A stretch of 64,000 nt of DNA from Caulobacter hibisci (GTDB lineage: Bacteria; Pseudomonadota; Alphaproteobacteria; Caulobacterales; Caulobacteraceae), in the NCBI RefSeq assembly GCF_016135805.1, contig NZ_JADWOX010000004.1:62001-126000 (forward strand). The letters are read 5' to 3'. Positions 38,113 to 46,811 of this stretch are shown here, piece by piece. The notes under the pieces were generated by a model. That model was not told the origin of the DNA. It saw only the letters and a program-made list of their open reading frames with translations, and searched no databases. Both the position numbers and the translations under genes were made by a program. The first letter of the stretch is position 1. Every line of letters begins with the position of its first letter.

Positions 38113-39656
38113 TGACCTACGACGTCGCCATCGTCGGCTGCGGCCCCGTCGGGGCCCTGGCCGCCAATCTCCTGGGCCAGGCGGGCCTCAGCGTTCTGGT
38201 GCTCGAGCAGGAGCGCGATCCGCATCCCCTGCCCCGCGCCGTCCACCTCGACCACGAGATGATGCGCATCTTCCAGGGCGCGGGCCTCGTCGATCGCCTG
38301 CATCCGCTGATGCGCGAGACGCAGGGCCACCTGCACATCGGCGCCGACGGCGGGGTGATCCGCTACATGGGCACGGCCGGCCAGGCCAAGCGCTTCGGAT
38401 GGGCCAACGACTACTTCTTCTACCAGCCGGAGCTGGAAGCGCAGTTGCGCGACGCCCTGGCCCGCTTTCCGGCCGTGACCCTGCGCCTGGGCGCCAAGCT
38501 GGAAAGCCTGACCCAGGACGACGCCGGCGCCGACCTCGTCCTGGCCGGCGGCGAAACCCTGCGGGCCCGCTGGGTGATCGCCTGCGACGGGGCCCGCAGC
38601 GCCGTGCGCAAGAGCCTGGGCGTCAAGCTCGACGACCTCGACTTCGAAGAGCCCTGGCTGGTGGTTGACGCCGAGGTCGACGGTCCGATCGTCTTCCCCG
38701 ACATCCCCGGCCTGCCGGCGGGCGCCGACCTGCAGCAGCTGTCCGTCATGCTGTGCGATCCGCGCCGTCCGGCCACCATCGTACCGGGCCGTGGAAATCA
38801 CCGCCGCTGGGAGTTCATGCTGCTGCCCGGCGAGGACGACCAGGCGATGATGGCGACCGAGCAGGTCGAGGCTCTCATCGCGCCGTGGGTGGAGGGCTCG
38901 ACCTACCGCCTGGTGCGCGCCGCCACCTATCGCTTCCACGGCCTGGTCGCCGAGCGCTGGCGCGTGGGCCGGGTGTTCCTGGCCGGCGACGCCGCCCACC
39001 AGACCCCGCCGTTCTTCGGCCAGGGCATGTGCCACGGCCTGCGCGACGTCTCCAACCTCGCCTGGAAGCTGCCCCTGGTGATCGCCGGCCTGGCCAATGA
39101 GGCCCTGCTCGACACCTACCAGCCCGAACGCGACCCGCACGTGCGCGGCGTGATCGGCGCGGCCGTGAACGCGGGCCGCTACATCTGCCAGCTCGACCCC
39201 GCCAAGGCCGCCGAGCGCGACGCCCACATGCGCGAGGTCATGGCCGCCGCCAAGCCTGGAACCACGGCCGCCGACCTGATCCCCGCCTACCAGGCCGGCG
39301 TCGCCCGGCCCGGCTCCGGCGAACGCTTCATCCATCCCCGCGTCGGCGGCGTGCTGCTCGACGACGTCCTGGGCGAAGGCTTCGCGGTCATCGCTCGTGA
39401 ACCCGTCGCGTCATCGCCGGCCTTCGCCCACATCGGCGGTTCGATCCACGTGATCGGCCAGGGGCTCGACGACGCCGACGGCGCGCTTGCCGCCTGGCTC
39501 GACGCCAAGGGCGCGGCCGCCGTGCTGCTGCGGCCCGACCGCTACGTCTACGGGGTCGCCGAAACGGCCGACGCCCTGCCCGCCCTGATCGACCAGCTTC
39601 GCGCCGACCTGTCCCTGAAGGTCGCAGCGCCCGAGGAGACCGCATGTCCCGTCTGA
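38112..39656 (+). CDS. FAD-dependent aromatic hydroxylase (MhpA/PheA-like group A monooxygenase)
   Basis: Single-component flavin monooxygenase of 514 residues that would hydroxylate a phenolic ring using NAD(P)H and O2. It shows the FAD motif GCGPVG (G9-G14), the DG motif VIACDGARSAV and the second FAD motif GRVFLAGDAAHQTPPFFGQG. A C-terminal thioredoxin-like domain without Cys pairs (GGSIHVIGQGLDDADGAL) is as in MhpA. ATG 38112 overlaps the upstream stop. With the VOC and FAH proteins downstream it gives a hydroxylation, ring-cleavage, hydrolysis order. Confidence 0.88.
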   Translation: MTYDVAIVGCGPVGALAANLLGQAGLSVLVLEQERDPHPLPRAVHLDHEMMRIFQGAGLVDRLHPLMRETQGHLHIGADGGVIRYMGTAGQAKRFGWANDYFFYQPELEAQLRDALARFPAVTLRLGAKLESLTQDDAGADLVLAGGETLRARWVIACDGARSAVRKSLGVKLDDLDFEEPWLVVDAEVDGPIVFPDIPGLPAGADLQQLSVMLCDPRRPATIVPGRGNHRRWEFMLLPGEDDQAMMATEQVEALIAPWVEGSTYRLVRAATYRFHGLVAERWRVGRVFLAGDAAHQTPPFFGQGMCHGLRDVSNLAWKLPLVIAGLANEALLDTYQPERDPHVRGVIGAAVNAGRYICQLDPAKAAERDAHMREVMAAAKPGTTAADLIPAYQAGVARPGSGERFIHPRVGGVLLDDVLGEGFAVIAREPVASSPAFAHIGGSIHVIGQGLDDADGALAAWLDAKGAAAVLLRPDRYVYGVAETADALPALIDQLRADLSLKVAAPEETACPV

Positions 39657-40096
39657 CCCTGGAGGCCGCCTCCATCATCGTCGACGCCGCCCTGGCCCAA
39701 GCCCGCCGCGACGGCTACCAGCCGCTGGCCGTGGCCGTGCTCGACGCGGGCGCGCATCTGGTGGCCCTCAAGCGCGAGGACGACGCCAGCCTGATGCGGC
39801 CGCAGATCGCCGTCGCCAAGGCCACCGGCGCTCTGGGCATGGGCTACGGCAGCCGCGAACTGGCCAAGCGCGCCAACGCCGCCCCGGTGTTCTACTCGGC
39901 CCTGTTCGCCATCAGCGGCGGGGCCATGGCCCCCTCGCCCGGCGGCGTGCTGATCCGCGACGAAGGCGGCCGGATCATCGGCGCGGTGGGCATCAGCGGC
40001 GACACCGGCGACGCCGACGAGGCCTGCGCCATCGCCGGCGTCATCGCCGCCGCCCTCACCCCCGATCCCGGCGGCGCGCCTGCGCCGCAAGCTTAG
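39644..40096 (+). CDS. GlcG/HbpS family protein
   Basis: A 150-residue GlcG/HbpS-like protein: LEAASIIVDAALAQARRDGY at the start, VAVLDAGAHLVALKREDDAS, and a glycine-rich end (GGVLIRDEGGRIIGAVGISG). Members bind heme or small ligands and are frequent passengers in oxidative catabolic operons, where their function is unsettled. It overlaps the hydroxylase gene by 13 bases. Confidence 0.85.
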   Translation: MSRLTLEAASIIVDAALAQARRDGYQPLAVAVLDAGAHLVALKREDDASLMRPQIAVAKATGALGMGYGSRELAKRANAAPVFYSALFAISGGAMAPSPGGVLIRDEGGRIIGAVGISGDTGDADEACAIAGVIAAALTPDPGGAPAPQA

Positions 40097-40106
40097 AGTG
40101 TCCCCC

Positions 40107-40982
40107 ATGCGCCTTCGCAGCATCGAACTGAATTTGCCCGACACCGCCGCGGCCGCCGACTTCCTGACCGGGACCTGGGGCCTGGCCGACGCCGGGTCGG
40201 CGGGCGAGACACGCTACCTGCGCGGCTCGGGGACCTTCCCCTATCTCGTGGCCATGACCGAGACGCCGGGACCGTCGGTGCGCTGCACCACCTTCGTCGG
40301 CGAGGAGGCCGAGGTTGAAGCCATCGCCGCCAAGGCCCGCGCCGCCGGCGCCCCGGTGGTCGAGACGGTCTCCGAAGACCTCGGCGGTGGACGGGGAATC
40401 CTGGTCCAGCTGCCCGAGGGCGAGGTCTTCCGCTTCCTGCACGACGCGGCCCTGGCCGAGCCGATCGAGGGCCGCGAGCTGCCGGTCAAGCTGACCCACG
40501 TGGTGATGAACGCCGCCGACGCCGAGGCTACGGCCGACTTCGCCGAGGCGGCCCTGGGCTTCAAGGTCTCCGACCGCACCAAGGGCATGGTGTTCGTGCG
40601 CTGCAACGCCTCGCACCACTCCACCGCCTTCGCCCGCGCCGGCTTCACCTCGCTGAACCACATCGCCTTCGAGATGGCCGACCTGGACGCGGTGATGCGC
40701 GGCGTCGGCCGCCTGCGCGACACCGGCGCGGTTCCGGCCTGGGGCCCTGGCCGCCACGGCCCGGGCGACAACGTCTTCGCCTATTTCATCGCCCCTTTCG
40801 GCGCGGTCGTGGAGTTCTCCACCGCCGTCGAGGTCATCCCCGACGACTACAAGGTCGGCGCCCCCGAGGACTGGACCTGGCCCGAGGGCCGCATCGACCA
40901 GTGGGGCCTGTCGGGCAAGGACTTCGCCGCCCTGACCCAGGCCGAGCGCACCTTCGGGCACGCAGCCCTCCCGACCGCCTAG
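40107..40982 (+). CDS. VOC family protein, extradiol dioxygenase-like
   Basis: A 291-residue vicinal oxygen chelate protein with two duplicated beta-alpha-beta-beta-beta modules. In the C-terminal module the likely Fe(II) ligands of type I extradiol dioxygenases can be placed: His in KLTHVVMN, His in LNHIAFEM and Glu in VVEFST. This supports ring cleavage of a catechol-type intermediate made by the upstream hydroxylase, although a related glyoxalase-type role is not excluded. ATG 40107 is chosen over GTG 40098, which lies only two bases after the upstream stop. Confidence 0.82.
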   Translation: MRLRSIELNLPDTAAAADFLTGTWGLADAGSAGETRYLRGSGTFPYLVAMTETPGPSVRCTTFVGEEAEVEAIAAKARAAGAPVVETVSEDLGGGRGILVQLPEGEVFRFLHDAALAEPIEGRELPVKLTHVVMNAADAEATADFAEAALGFKVSDRTKGMVFVRCNASHHSTAFARAGFTSLNHIAFEMADLDAVMRGVGRLRDTGAVPAWGPGRHGPGDNVFAYFIAPFGAVVEFSTAVEVIPDDYKVGAPEDWTWPEGRIDQWGLSGKDFAALTQAERTFGHAALPTA

Positions 40983-41015
40983 ACGCAACGCACTCCAAGA
41001 GTTGAGACGAACCTC

Positions 41016-41858
41016 ATGAAACTGATCAGCTTCCTGCGCGGCGGCGTCGCCTCCTACGGCGCGATCCAGGGCGACCGCGTCGCCGACTTCGGGGCCATCG
41101 CCGGTCCGGACGAGCACGACCTCGTCGCCGCCCTGCGCCTGGACGCCATCCCCGCTCTGGCCGCCGAAGCCGCCTTCGACGTGCCGGTCTCCGAGATCCA
41201 GCTGCTGCCGGTCGTCACCACGCCGGGCAAGATCTTCTGCGTCGGCCACAACTACGAGACCCACCGCCAGGAGACCGGCCGGGCCAAGGTCGGCCACCCA
41301 TCGATCTTCACCCGCTTCGCCGACACCCTGACCCCGCACGGCGGCCCGATCGTGCGACCCAAGAGCTCGACCAGCCTCGACTATGAGGGCGAACTGGCCA
41401 TCGTCATCGGCAAGGGCGGCCGCCACATCAGCGAGGCCGACGCCATGAGCCACGTGGCGGGCTTTGCCTGCGCCAACGACGCCTCGGTGCGCGACTGGCA
41501 GTGGCACACCCAGCAGTTCACGCCGGGGAAGAACTTCCCCGGCACCGGCGGCCTTGGCCCCTGGCTGGTCACGCCCGACGAGATCGACGACCTGAACGCC
41601 GTCACCGTCACCACCCGCCTCAACGGCCAGCAGGTGCAGCACGCCAGCCTGGCCGACCTGATCTTCCCGCTGCCGACCATCATCGCCTACCTGTCGGGCT
41701 TCACCCCGCTGTCGCCGGGCGACCTGATCCTGACCGGCACCCCGGGCGGCGTCGGCGCCAAGCGCGAACCGCCGCTGTGGATGAAGGCCGGCGACGTCGT
41801 CGAGGTCGAGATCACCGGCGTCGGCCTGCTGTCGAACACGGTGGTTGATGAAGCTTGA
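41016..41858 (+). CDS. Fumarylacetoacetate hydrolase (FAH) family protein
   Basis: A 280-residue FAH-fold hydrolase or decarboxylase acting on ring-fission products. Family motifs: IFCVGHNYETH, PSIFTRFADTL, metal-site SLDYEGELAIVIGK and LTGTPGGVG near the end. Last gene of the catabolic operon, 33 bases after the VOC gene. In meta-cleavage pathways this fold follows the extradiol dioxygenase, matching the gene order here. Confidence 0.9.
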   Translation: MKLISFLRGGVASYGAIQGDRVADFGAIAGPDEHDLVAALRLDAIPALAAEAAFDVPVSEIQLLPVVTTPGKIFCVGHNYETHRQETGRAKVGHPSIFTRFADTLTPHGGPIVRPKSSTSLDYEGELAIVIGKGGRHISEADAMSHVAGFACANDASVRDWQWHTQQFTPGKNFPGTGGLGPWLVTPDEIDDLNAVTVTTRLNGQQVQHASLADLIFPLPTIIAYLSGFTPLSPGDLILTGTPGGVGAKREPPLWMKAGDVVEVEITGVGLLSNTVVDEA

Positions 41859-41863
41859 GTCAA

Positions 41864-41908
41864 AGCGTGGCAGCCGAAAGTGTCAGCGGTTCCGGCGCCC
41901 GCCACGCT
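41864..41908 (+). terminator. Possible hairpin after catabolic operon
   Basis: AGCGTGGC (41864-41871) and GCCACGCT (41901-41908) can pair over a 29-base loop just after the FAH stop. There is no T-run, so if it ends transcription it would need help. Weak call. Confidence 0.3.
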
Positions 41909-42025
41909 CCAGAGAGAGCGGAATGCGGCCTTAAGCCGCTGTTCAAGCGCGGTTAATCCTGGACGGCGCATCGTGGACTTCAAAGCCGGGGACCTGTTCC
42001 CCGGCCCTTTCCACGAGTGCCCGCC

Positions 42026-42268
42026 ATGCTTCGTCGCAAGAAACAGCCCAAGATCACCTTCCCTGTCCGGGTCGGCGACACCGTCGAGGTCGTGCTCCGC
42101 TGCGGCCACCGCACGCGCGCCTCGGTGCTGTGCTCGCAGGCTGGTCTGGTGGAGCTGGCCTACCGCAAGGCCGACGACCGCTTCGGCCACGCCTTCGTCG
42201 ACGCCGCCACCCTGCAGCCGGGCGAAGTTTCGCGCTGGGCGTTCTCGGCCGCGCGTCCGCAGGCCTAA
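42026..42268 (+). CDS. Hypothetical 80-residue protein
   Basis: Small basic protein (LRRKKQPKITFPVRVGDTVE... RCGHRTRASVLCSQAGLVEL) with two Cys and a strand-rich core. No family recognised. ATG 42026 is preferred; a GTG at 42017 is in frame. The GC-rich codon third positions fit real coding. It stands alone, 167 bases after the FAH gene and before a REP-like element. Confidence 0.55.
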   Translation: MLRRKKQPKITFPVRVGDTVEVVLRCGHRTRASVLCSQAGLVELAYRKADDRFGHAFVDAATLQPGEVSRWAFSAARPQA

Positions 42269-42295
42269 GGGGCGGCAATATCCGGCTCCGTGAGT

Positions 42296-42387
42296 GATCC
42301 TCGCCCTTCGACAGGCTCAGGGTGAGGATCATTTCAGGCCAGGGTGATAGAAAAACCTCATCCTGAGCTTGTCGAAGGACGAGGTTT
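42296..42387. repeat. REP-like inverted pair (BIME-like)
   Basis: Two related units face each other. Unit 1 (42296-42330) contains CCTTCGACAGGCTCAGGGTG within GATCCTC/GAGGATC arms. Unit 2 (42354-42386) contains the reverse complement form CCTGAGCTTGTCGAAGGACG within AACCTC/GAGGTT arms. Each can fold as a hairpin. The core TTCGACAAGCTCAGG is a widely scattered extragenic repeat in many alphaproteobacterial genomes. It lies in the convergent gap between the 80-residue gene and the DUF2147 gene. Confidence 0.8.
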
Positions 42388-42394
42388 TCGCCCC

Positions 42395-42823
42395 CTAAGC
42401 CACCCGCGTCCAAACCTGCGTCTTGCACAGCAGGTTGCCCAACACGCAGCCCTTGGCCCTCAGTCGGCCGGCGTCGAGCACCAGCACCCGGCCCGAGAAG
42501 GTCATGTTGACGTCCGGCGCGAAGACCTTGCCGCGCCACTCGCCCTTGTCGCCGCGGGCGAAGTCGCGCAGCAGCTGCTGGCCCAGCAGTTCGTTGCCCG
42601 AGCCCTTGCGGGCGTCGGTCCGCGCCTCGTCGTTGGCCCAGACCACATAGCCGCAGACCTCGGGTCCGCACGGCTTGATCTCCACATGGACGCTGTCCTT
42701 GGGATTGCGCCAGACGCCGAAGATGTCGGGGCCCTGGAGCTGCGCCTGCGCCTGGAAGGGCGTGGTCGCGGCCAGCGCGACGAACGCTGCGACGCCCAGG
42801 CGTGCGAGCCGGGATAGAGACAC
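42395..42823 (-). CDS. DUF2147 exported protein, copy 1
   Basis: A 142-residue secreted protein with a signal peptide (MSLSRLARLGVAAFVALAAT, ending AQAQ). The DUF2147 core is clear: IFGVWRNPKDSVHVEIKPCG, VCGYVVWANDE, FSGRVLVLDAGRLRAKGCVL and LLCKTQVWTRV, with Cys pairs likely forming disulfides. Starts with GTG. Function unknown; the fold is lipocalin-like by family prediction. A diverged paralogue lies at 56265-56687. Confidence 0.85.
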   Translation of the reverse strand: MSLSRLARLGVAAFVALAATTPFQAQAQLQGPDIFGVWRNPKDSVHVEIKPCGPEVCGYVVWANDEARTDARKGSGNELLGQQLLRDFARGDKGEWRGKVFAPDVNMTFSGRVLVLDAGRLRAKGCVLGNLLCKTQVWTRVA

Positions 42824-42913
42824 GGGCGAACTCCCCTCCGACGCGTCCGCGCGCCGCTGATCCCGGCCACGGTCGGCTGGACCTCGCCTTGCGTCAAGCC
42901 CTCGCTCCGCAAC

Positions 42914-42947
42914 AAGAAAAAGGCCGGGAACCCGAAGGATCCCGGCC
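42914..42947 (-). terminator. Rho-independent terminator of the PraB-like gene
   Basis: On the minus strand GGCCGGGA pairs with TCCCGGCC around a 10-base loop and is followed directly by TTTTTCTTGTT. It is placed 37 bases after the stop of the secreted PraB-like gene. Best terminator in the window. Confidence 0.85.
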
Positions 42948-42983
42948 AGACAGGGGTGGAGAGAAACTGCGCCCGATAGTGCC

Positions 42984-43463
42984 TTAGGACACGGTCAGCG
43001 AAGGCGAGCTGTTGAGCGTGCCGGTGATGGTGCAGCTGTTGGGCGAGCCCGGGATCGTGGCGCCGGTGAAGGTCACCTTGCCCGGCGAGCCGTTGACCCA
43101 GCTGGTGGTGATGTTGCCGCTGCAGCTGCCCAGGATCGAGGTGGCGCCGATGCCGACGACGGTGATCGAGGTGCCGCCGTTCAGCGTGATGCCCCACGGG
43201 AAGCCCGTCGGGAACACCAGGGTGCCGCACTGCCAGCTGCCGCCGCTGAACGAGCCGCTGGTGATGGTGGCCGAACCGCCGCCGGCCGGCACGGAGCCGG
43301 TCAGGGAGACGTTGCAGGTCACCGTCGTCGACTGGCTGAGGGTCAGCGTGCCGGTCAGGGTGAAGCTGGTGGGGTTGGGGGTGATGGTGGCGGCCGAGGC
43401 GGACCCGGCGAAACCCGCGGCGGCCAGGACGGCGGCGGCGAGAACAGAAGCGCTCTTCAACAT
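42984..43463 (-). CDS. Secreted Ser/Thr/Gly-rich protein, PraB-like
   Basis: A 159-residue exported protein with a signal peptide (MLKSASVLAAAVLAAAGFAG, ending ASA). The mature part is a low-complexity beta-rich sequence (PNPTSFTLTGTLTLSQSTTV; SATITSGSFSGGSWQC) with four Cys in two likely disulfides. It resembles PraB, a Pseudomonas surface protein first linked to alkane growth and later to biofilm; similarity is from memory and modest. Start ATG 43463 has AGGAGG upstream. The upstream 200 bases are strikingly AT-rich, as for a strong promoter, and the gene ends in a strong terminator, suggesting high expression. Confidence 0.65.
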   Translation of the reverse strand: MLKSASVLAAAVLAAAGFAGSASAATITPNPTSFTLTGTLTLSQSTTVTCNVSLTGSVPAGGGSATITSGSFSGGSWQCGTLVFPTGFPWGITLNGGTSITVVGIGATSILGSCSGNITTSWVNGSPGKVTFTGATIPGSPNSCTITGTLNSSPSLTVS

Positions 43464-43607
43464 GACGACTTCCTCCTGCTTGTTTTTACAACCTCTCATT
43501 GGAGGTCGATGGCGATGCAACTATCAAATTACATTGGAGTCAAAAGAAATAATTATAAAAAACAATGACTTATAATGTATTCATGACTGACCACGACGTC
43601 CCTCGGG

Positions 43608-43648
43608 GGGCGCCGGAAAAGGGCGCCGTCCCACGGTTGCGGGACGGC
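43608..43648 (-). terminator. Hairpin terminator after TonB receptor
   Basis: On the minus strand GCCGTCCC and GGGACGGC (43641-43648 and 43625-43632) form an 8-bp stem with an 8-base loop, followed by GCCCTTTTCC. It lies 20 bases after the TonB receptor stop. The short T-run makes it a moderate call. Confidence 0.55.
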
Positions 43649-43667
43649 CAGTCGCCGAGGATCGGGC

Positions 43668-46619
43668 CTAGAAGCGCTTGGACACGCTGACCCCCACGAG
43701 GCGCGGATCGAGGGTGAAGACGTTGGCCGTCAGGCCCGTGTCGTCGCTGTTGGTGAAGGTGTCGGTGATCGGGGTCTTGTCGAACAGGTTCTTGACGTAG
43801 GCCTGGAAGACGAGCCCGGCGGTGGGGTTCTCCAGCGTCGCGGAGACGTTGACGTTGTCCCAGGCCTTCAGCCGGTCGTACTCGGTGTTGTAGACCCGCG
43901 CCCAGCTGCTGCCCTGGTAGTAGTAGTCGCCGCGCAGCGTCAGGCTCCAGTCGTCCTTGAAGAAGGTGTATTGGGCGCCGACATTGGCGGTCCAGTTCGG
44001 CGCGTTGGGCAGTTCGTTGCCGCTGAGGTCGGCCTCGAAGCCGCGGCCGCCGTTGGGGGCCTCGGTCAGCGGGTCGTAGGTGAAGCCGAAGAACCGCCAG
44101 AACGGCAGCGTCGAGGTGAAGTTCGGATTGAAGGTCCCCGTCCGCAGCGAGCCGCCGCACAGGGCCTGCAGGGCCAGGGTCTGCAGCTCCACCGGGAACG
44201 GCCGCGACAGGATGGTCTCGACATAGCGGGTGGGCGCGATGCAGTTGGACGGCACCTGCAGCCACGGCCGCAGCACCATCCAGTCGTCATTGCCCTGGGT
44301 GCGGTTCATGACGTCGATGGAGCCTTCGCCATCGGCGATCTTGGTGTTCAGGTAGCCGAGATTGGCGTCCAGGCGGAAGTTGCGGTTGGGCCGGAACACC
44401 GTCTCGAGTTCGACGCCCCAGGTGCGGGAGTCGAAGTTCTCGTTCAGCGAGATGCGGTCGACGATCTGCGACACCTGGTAGTTGGTGTAGTCGTAATAGA
44501 AGGCCGTAGCGTTCAGCCGCAGCGCGCCGCCGGCCAGGGTGTTCTTGGTCCCGATCTCGAAGGCGTTGACGTATTCAGGATCGAAGGTCTCGGCCAGCGG
44601 CTGGTACTGGATCACCGTCGGATTGATGTCGACGCGCGGCGGGTTGGCGCCGCCGCCCTTGTAGCCCCGCGAGTAGGAGGCATAGACCAGGGTCGCGTCG
44701 GTGAAGCTGAGCTCCGGTTTCCAGTCGAGCACCAGGCGGCCGGTGACCGCGTCCCAGCGCTGGTCGATATCGTCCAGGGCCGGATAGCCGCGGCTGACAT
44801 AGCCGCCCGACGACGAGCCCGGACTGCCCCGGTCGGCGCCCAGCAGCAGCTGGCTCGGATAGGGCGTGCTGACCTTGTGGTCGTCTGTGTAGCGCAGGCC
44901 CGCCGTCAGCCGCCAATTGGGGGTGAGATCGTAATAGGCCTCGCCGAACACGCCCCACGAGCGGGTGTGGATGGCGTTCTTGCTGCGGAAGTAGTTGTGG
45001 CCGTCGCCCGCGAGGTTCTCCAGCGAGGTGGGATCCACATAGACGCACTCCTTGGGAGTGGTCGGCGTGCAGGGCGCGGTCTGGCGGCCCTGCTCGGTCG
45101 GCAGGGCGACGTCGACGTTGTAATAGTACTCGGCCAGGAACGTGAACACGTTGTTGAACACGAAGTAGTCGTCGGCCGACTTGAAGTCGATGTAGTTGGC
45201 CCCGAGGCTGAAGTTGAACCGGCCGTCGAAGGCCGACTGCAGGCGCAGTTCCTGGGTCCACTGGCGATTGTCCGAGCGGCTGAGATCGACCGAGATCATC
45301 CGGTTCGACGTGCCCAGCTGCGGGTCGGTGTAGTAGCCGCCCGACAGGAACGACTTGCCGACGATCGGCTGGCCCAGCACGTCGAACAGGCCATCGGTGC
45401 TGCTGAAGATCGGGTTGGAGACGAAGCGGTTGTAGTCCTGGGACGAGTAGTAGTCGTCCTTGGCGTAGGCCGTCTGCGAGATCAGCTTCAGCTTGTCGGT
45501 CAGGTCGAACTCGAGGTTGAACTGCACGACGTCGTTCTTGGCCCGGAACACCGGATCGTAGCTGGTGGCGATCTCGCGCAGGTCGCGCGACTGGGTCAGG
45601 CCGGCATAGGGGTCGGTCCCCAGCGGCACGGCGAACACCGTCTGGTTGGCCGCGTTCTGGCCCAGCGACACCGAGGCCAGGAAGATGTGGGCGAAGGCCC
45701 CGCCGTTGGGCACGCCATAGGCCGCGTCATTGTACAGCGACCCCGGCAGGCAGCCCTGGCTGAGGCGATTGCGGATCAGCGACGAGGTGATCGTCACCGC
45801 CCCGACCGTGGTCGGACCCGGATCGTTGGTGCACAGCTGCTTGCCGGTGCGCGAGCGATGGTCGTCTTCCTTGAAGTGCTCCCAGATCACGTTGCTGCGG
45901 AAGCGGTCGTTCGGCTCCCAGGCCGCCGACAGCCGGGTGGACCACAGGTCGCGGTCGTTGACCTGGGTGTCGTTGAAGGTGTTGTGGTCGAAGCCGTCGC
46001 GCTGGGTCGCCGCGCCCGCCAGGCGCAGGGCGAAGGTCTCGCCGATCGGCAGGTTGATCAGGGCCTGCATGCGGCGGCTGTCGTAGTTGCCGGCCTCGGC
46101 CTTGACGAAGCCCTCGAACTCCCGGCCCGGCAGGTTCGGGATCATGTTGACGACGCCGCCCGTGGCGTTGCGGCCATAGAGCGTGCCCTGCGGCCCGCGC
46201 AGCACCTCCACCCGCGCCACGTCGAGATATTCCTGCTCGAACAGCCGGTTGCGGATCAGCGGCGTGGAGTTGAAGCTGACGGCCACGGCGGGGTCGCTGC
46301 TGGCCGAGATCGCCTTGGTCCCGACCCCGCGGATCGAGAAGTTGTACATGCTGAAGTTGGCCTTCGAAAAGGAGACGTTCGGCACGGCCCGGACCAGTTC
46401 GGAGCCGCCCTCGATCTTCCGTTCGTTGAGCGCTTCCGAAGACAGGGCCGAGACGGCGATCGGCACCTGCTGGATGGATTCCTCGCGCTTCTGCGCGGTG
46501 ACGATGACGTCCTCGACCTGGGTCGCCTCCTGCGCCAGGGCCGGTCCCGCCGCGACGGCGAGAGCCAGCGCCGACACGGTGACGGCCAGACGTGCGCGAA
46601 CGCAGGCTGCTGAAGCCAT
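43668..46619 (-). CDS. TonB-dependent receptor (hydrophobic-substrate locus)
   Basis: Outer membrane transporter of 983 residues, long for the family because of extended extracellular loops. Signal peptide ends near GPALAQE; TonB-box-like VEDVIVTAQKREES follows; the plug has VPIAVSALSSEAL and RVEVLRGPQGTLYGRNATGG; the barrel ends with SKRF. Four Cys in the loops (QLCTNDP, QGCLPG, APCTPTTPKECV) may be disulfide-bonded. It is divergent from the FAD dehydrogenase gene, sharing a 192-base control region with the TetR-type palindrome, so its substrate is probably the compound degraded by the fad operon. Confidence 0.9.
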   Translation of the reverse strand: MASAACVRARLAVTVSALALAVAAGPALAQEATQVEDVIVTAQKREESIQQVPIAVSALSSEALNERKIEGGSELVRAVPNVSFSKANFSMYNFSIRGVGTKAISASSDPAVAVSFNSTPLIRNRLFEQEYLDVARVEVLRGPQGTLYGRNATGGVVNMIPNLPGREFEGFVKAEAGNYDSRRMQALINLPIGETFALRLAGAATQRDGFDHNTFNDTQVNDRDLWSTRLSAAWEPNDRFRSNVIWEHFKEDDHRSRTGKQLCTNDPGPTTVGAVTITSSLIRNRLSQGCLPGSLYNDAAYGVPNGGAFAHIFLASVSLGQNAANQTVFAVPLGTDPYAGLTQSRDLREIATSYDPVFRAKNDVVQFNLEFDLTDKLKLISQTAYAKDDYYSSQDYNRFVSNPIFSSTDGLFDVLGQPIVGKSFLSGGYYTDPQLGTSNRMISVDLSRSDNRQWTQELRLQSAFDGRFNFSLGANYIDFKSADDYFVFNNVFTFLAEYYYNVDVALPTEQGRQTAPCTPTTPKECVYVDPTSLENLAGDGHNYFRSKNAIHTRSWGVFGEAYYDLTPNWRLTAGLRYTDDHKVSTPYPSQLLLGADRGSPGSSSGGYVSRGYPALDDIDQRWDAVTGRLVLDWKPELSFTDATLVYASYSRGYKGGGANPPRVDINPTVIQYQPLAETFDPEYVNAFEIGTKNTLAGGALRLNATAFYYDYTNYQVSQIVDRISLNENFDSRTWGVELETVFRPNRNFRLDANLGYLNTKIADGEGSIDVMNRTQGNDDWMVLRPWLQVPSNCIAPTRYVETILSRPFPVELQTLALQALCGGSLRTGTFNPNFTSTLPFWRFFGFTYDPLTEAPNGGRGFEADLSGNELPNAPNWTANVGAQYTFFKDDWSLTLRGDYYYQGSSWARVYNTEYDRLKAWDNVNVSATLENPTAGLVFQAYVKNLFDKTPITDTFTNSDDTGLTANVFTLDPRLVGVSVSKRF

Positions 46620-46765
46620 GCCCTATCCTCCCCTGCCCCGGCCAGCTCTGCGTCTGGCCCGGTGAACGTTTCCCCCGCCCCTGATCAATCTCCGGGAAGC
46701 CTGGCGGCTCGGCTCCACGGTTGGGTTGTACGATCTATCTATTCACTCGCATGTCAATACATTAC

Positions 46766-46777
46766 TTACATCGATGT
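46766..46777. promoter_or_regulatory. TetR-type operator, copy A
   Basis: TTACATCGATGT contains the perfect palindrome ACATCGATGT. It lies 34 bases upstream of the FAD dehydrogenase ATG and about 147 bases from the TonB receptor ATG. The same 12-mer is at 57531-57542, over the tetR start. ATGTCAATACAT at 46751-46762 is a second ATGT/ACAT element next to it. Confidence 0.6.
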
Positions 46778-46811
46778 TCAGTTACGCTGCGGCGTGTGGG
46801 AGGGGTGAGAA

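Noticed and set aside
43971..46613. An 880-codon plus-strand frame
   Set aside because: Antisense to the TonB receptor gene at 43668-46619; no domains, composition typical of a shadow frame.
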